Assembly: GCF_009856605.1 (NCBI RefSeq)
Contig: NZ_CP047242.1
Coordinates: 432,001-496,000, forward strand
From: Trichormus variabilis 0441
GTDB taxonomy: Bacteria > Cyanobacteriota > Cyanobacteriia > Cyanobacteriales > Nostocaceae
Length of the DNA: 64,000 bases
Direction: 5' to 3'
A program made the translations under genes and the position numbers. Every line of letters starts with the position of its first letter. Position 1 is the first letter of the stretch. Shown here in pieces: positions 61,741 to 64,000 of the stretch. A model generated the notes under the pieces. It was not told the origin of the DNA. It was given only the letters and a program-made list of their open reading frames with translations, and did not search any database.

Positions 61741-62103
61741 ATGATTAAGACTCACACAAATTGTACTGTAGAAGAAATAAATGTAAGTAGTGTTACACCT
61801 CTAATAAATGAAGTCTTGAGTACTGAAAAATCACAGCGCATGGCTGATTTTTTCAGCTTTTTAGGCGATGCTAATCGATTACGGATTCTTTCTTTTTTAG
61901 CTGCGAAAGAACTATGTGTCAGTGATATAGCTACACTACTGGAAATGAGTGAATCTGCGGTTTCTCATCAATTAAGAAATTTACGCGCCATGCGTTTAGT
62001 CAGCTACCGTAAGCAAGGTCGTCATGTATTTTATCGCCTACATGATAATCATATTCTGGAGCTTTATCAGGCTGTGGCGGAGCATTTAGACGAAAAAGAT
62101 TGA
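61741..62103 (+). CDS. ArsR/SmtB-family metal-sensing repressor
   Basis: 120 residues, winged helix. HTH: SDIATLLEMSESAVSHQLRN; wing: SYRKQGRHVFYRL. The alpha5 zinc site is intact: Asp102, His104, His115, Glu118 with the SmtB spacing (D-x-H-x10-H-x2-E). The alpha3 box ELCVSD has Cys59 and the N-terminal arm Cys8, so both alpha3N and alpha5 sites may exist. Family members repress efflux or storage genes and are released by zinc. Here the gene sits between the ATPase and permease genes of an uptake system, on the other strand, which is unusual. It may control a gene elsewhere. Confidence 0.92.
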   Translation: MIKTHTNCTVEEINVSSVTPLINEVLSTEKSQRMADFFSFLGDANRLRILSFLAAKELCVSDIATLLEMSESAVSHQLRNLRAMRLVSYRKQGRHVFYRLHDNHILELYQAVAEHLDEKD

Positions 62104-62160
62104 CTCTAAATTCAGTAAATAAATAAAAGATTCTGGTCTACTTGGATATTGTGATTTTTC

Positions 62161-62934
62161 CTAATGATGATGTTCGTAGCGACTAAAACCAGGCCCGTAA
62201 GTTGCTAATAAGTTTTGGGGTGAAAGTGCTATTTCTGGCTGACCAGTACAAACAACGGTTTGGTTAAGACAAAGTACGCGATCGCAGTGGCGGCTGACCA
62301 TATCAATATCATGGGAAACTTGTAAAACAGTCCAACCTTCCTGCTGCTTTAATTCGTTCAGCATGGCATAAAAATCGGCTGCACCCTGCATATCAACTCC
62401 CGCAAAAGCTTCATCGAGAACCAAAATTTTTCGAGGTATGACCAAACAGTAAGCCAGCAAGATCCGCTTTAGTTGACCACCACTAAGAGTCCCGATAGCT
62501 TGATTTCGCAGATGGTAAGTATCAGTTCTGTTAAGTGCTGTGGCGATCGCTGCTGATTTTTCCCGGCTTTGAATCCTTAACTTGGAGAAAAATGAAGATT
62601 TGTGATGGCGAGTTTCACCAACCCATCCTAGTCCTACCAATTCTTCCACAGAAATGGGAAAGCTACGGTCAAAAATAAAATTTTGTGGCATATAGCCTAA
62701 AAGATGGCGTAAATTTCCTAACCTATTTATGGGACGACCAAAGATTTCAATTTGACCGACGCTGCGGGGAATCAAATCTAAAATTGCTTTTACTAAAGTG
62801 CTTTTACCAGCGCCGTTAGGCCCAACTATAGCTGTATCTGTTCCTGGTAATAAAGTAAAAGAAACATCTCGAATCGCTAAATAATTACCTTGATATACTG
62901 TCAAATTTTCTACTTTTAAAATGGGCGAGTTCAT
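62161..62934 (-). CDS. ABC metal transporter ATPase (ZnuC/MntA type)
   Basis: 257 residues from the ATG ending at 62934 (MNSPILKVENLTVYQG). Walker A GPNGAGKSTL, Q-loop LLGYMPQNF, signature LSGGQLKRIL, Walker B KILVLDEAFAGVD and H-loop QVSHDIDMV. The C-terminus SRYEHHH is His-rich, common in zinc-type transporters. It energises the transporter with the permease at 60631. An upstream start (62967) adds eleven residues. The binding-protein gene begins upstream on the same strand, about 160 bp away. Confidence 0.92.
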   Translation of the reverse strand: MNSPILKVENLTVYQGNYLAIRDVSFTLLPGTDTAIVGPNGAGKSTLVKAILDLIPRSVGQIEIFGRPINRLGNLRHLLGYMPQNFIFDRSFPISVEELVGLGWVGETRHHKSSFFSKLRIQSREKSAAIATALNRTDTYHLRNQAIGTLSGGQLKRILLAYCLVIPRKILVLDEAFAGVDMQGAADFYAMLNELKQQEGWTVLQVSHDIDMVSRHCDRVLCLNQTVVCTGQPEIALSPQNLLATYGPGFSRYEHHH

Positions 62935-63094
62935 TAGTCCTATCTGGGAAATATGTGAGATTGTCAAGAGATTTTCATAGTTGTTTGTGGGTGACTATCA
63001 TGAGTAGATTACGGGGAAAAAGCGATGAAGACTCAGCATCAGATCAACTCCCTGCCACCGATAACATAACTCTGATATACCCAAGTCATGATTT

Positions 63095-64000
63095 CTACTT
63101 ACAACCCGTTTCTATAGTTTGCAAATTATCTTTCATTGCTTGGAAATAATATTGGGGATTGGTATCACCACTTTCTAAAGAGTTGAGAGAATGCAAAGTT
63201 AAATTCAAATCTTTGGATAAACTGGTAAGTAATTTGTTGTCTACACCTGGTTCACTGAACAAAGCTTTTACTTTATATTTTTTAACTGTGTTAACTGTTT
63301 TTTGTACATCTGTTGGTGAAAGTTGATCTTCAGGAACTTGCACCACAGCAACTTGCCGCAAATTATAGCGTTGAGCCAGATAGGGAAAAGCATCATGGAA
63401 GGTAATAAATGTACAATTAGGAGTTTTCTGCAAAGTTTTCTGAAACTCATTATGTAAATTGTCTAACTCTTTCATATAAGCCTCAGCATTAGCTTGATAG
63501 GTCGCTTTATTTGCCGGGTCAGCCGCAATTAAGCCATCTCGAATATTTTTTACTTGCTGTTTTGCTAACACTGGATCTAGCCAAACATGGGGGTTACCTT
63601 CAGAATGTTCATGGTCATGATCGTGGTCTTTGGTTCCTGTTTCTACAACAGGTGAAATTTCATTTAAAACTTTGATGTTTTTACTAGCATCTATTTGGGT
63701 TAATTGAGGATTTTGGGCATTTTTTACCGTATTGTCGAGAAATTCTTCCAAACCTAACCCATTTTTGACTAAAACATTAGCTGTGGCGATCGCTTTCACA
63801 TTACTTGGTGTTGCTTGGTAATCATGTACTTCCGTATTAGGTGGGATTAAAAGTGATACATCTGCGGCTTCTCCAGCTACAGCTTTGGTAAATAAATATG
63901 TTGGTAAAATCGTTGCTACTATTTTAGTTTTTGGCTGCTGCACTGACGGAATAGAGGCAGCCTCCTTTGCTGTTGGCGACTGTTGGGCAGTTGTTCCCTG
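63095..64000 (-). CDS. Metal ABC transporter substrate-binding protein (ZnuA-like; 5' end cut by window edge)
   Basis: Reads as open from the right edge: QGTTAQQSPTAKEAASIPSV precedes KTKIVATILPTYLF, so the first part (signal peptide) is outside the window. Visible features: VHDYQATPSNVKAIATANVL (metal-ligand His), a His-rich loop KDHDHDHEHSEGNPHVWLDP, TFITFHDAFPYLAQRYNL (second ligand His) and LFSEPGVDNKLLTSLS (Glu/Asp). The DH-rich loop suggests zinc rather than manganese. The C-terminal Cys in ETGCK pairs with none visible. It delivers metal to the ATPase/permease encoded downstream. Confidence 0.9.
   Translation of the reverse strand, partial: QGTTAQQSPTAKEAASIPSVQQPKTKIVATILPTYLFTKAVAGEAADVSLLIPPNTEVHDYQATPSNVKAIATANVLVKNGLGLEEFLDNTVKNAQNPQLTQIDASKNIKVLNEISPVVETGTKDHDHDHEHSEGNPHVWLDPVLAKQQVKNIRDGLIAADPANKATYQANAEAYMKELDNLHNEFQKTLQKTPNCTFITFHDAFPYLAQRYNLRQVAVVQVPEDQLSPTDVQKTVNTVKKYKVKALFSEPGVDNKLLTSLSKDLNLTLHSLNSLESGDTNPQYYFQAMKDNLQTIETGCK

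Overview
The window looks like chromosomal DNA from a filamentous, heterocyst-forming cyanobacterium of the Nostoc/Anabaena group. The evidence is: many GCGATCGC (HIP1) octamers on both strands; short heptamer-type tandem repeats in the gaps, some of them inside genes; typical cyanobacterial genes (petL, a probable photosystem II accessory protein, a DUF1816 protein, Uma2, a pentapeptide-repeat protein, a rubrerythrin); and low-to-moderate GC. Gene order around trpD, carA, the STAS protein, Mini-RNase III, the SpoU methyltransferase and rubrerythrin agrees with what I recall of Nostoc sp. PCC 7120. The exact strain cannot be fixed without a database search.

Layout. 1-4 kb: aroB (cut by the left edge), a Uma2 protein, petL, a MITE-like element, bioB and a methyltransferase. 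4-9.5 kb: a Ser/Thr kinase, a small unknown protein, hemN and a saccharopine-dehydrogenase-like protein. 9.5-10.2 kb: a gene-free block of mosaic repeats. 10.3-18.7 kb: a LURP-one-like protein, an N-acetylmuramoyl-alanine amidase, tyrA, a pentapeptide-repeat fusion, a DUF1517-like protein, a glycine-zipper lipoprotein and a PAS-GAF histidine kinase. 19.2-26.5 kb: a three-gene cassette (dynamin-like GTPase, giant Hsp70/actin-fold ATPase, unknown 364-residue protein), the best candidate for an uncharacterised system. 26.7-31.2 kb: two membrane proteins, an orphan D12 adenine methyltransferase, trpD and a lipoprotein aspartic protease. 31.6-41 kb: mostly housekeeping genes (carA, STAS, Mini-RNase III, SpoU methyltransferase, queF, SRP RNA, LigT-type phosphodiesterase, lysozyme, pirin). 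41-43 kb: dps and rubrerythrin, divergent. 43-57.4 kb: signalling, with an FHA-PAS-GAF-GGDEF-EAL protein, an orphan TpsB porin, rsmB, a TerB protein, a small thylakoid protein and a tight histidine kinase / hybrid kinase / response regulator cluster. 57.7-64 kb: an Old Yellow Enzyme, a decayed DUF2808 gene, tRNA-Phe and a zinc/manganese-type ABC uptake cluster with an SmtB-type metal sensor inserted on the opposite strand. The binding protein is cut by the right edge.

The genes do not form one pathway. Functional groups are amino-acid and cofactor synthesis (aroB, trpD, tyrA, carA, bioB, hemN, queF), oxidative-stress defence (dps, rubrerythrin, pirin, OYE), cell-wall hydrolysis (amidase, lysozyme), signalling (three histidine kinases, a c-di-GMP enzyme, a Ser/Thr kinase, STAS) and metal uptake. 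Repeats are a strong second theme. At least one mosaic repeat family occurs three times in gaps, two MITE-like elements have clear terminal inverted repeats, and short tandem repeats appear to have been captured in frame in trpD and, at the same domain position, in two histidine kinases.
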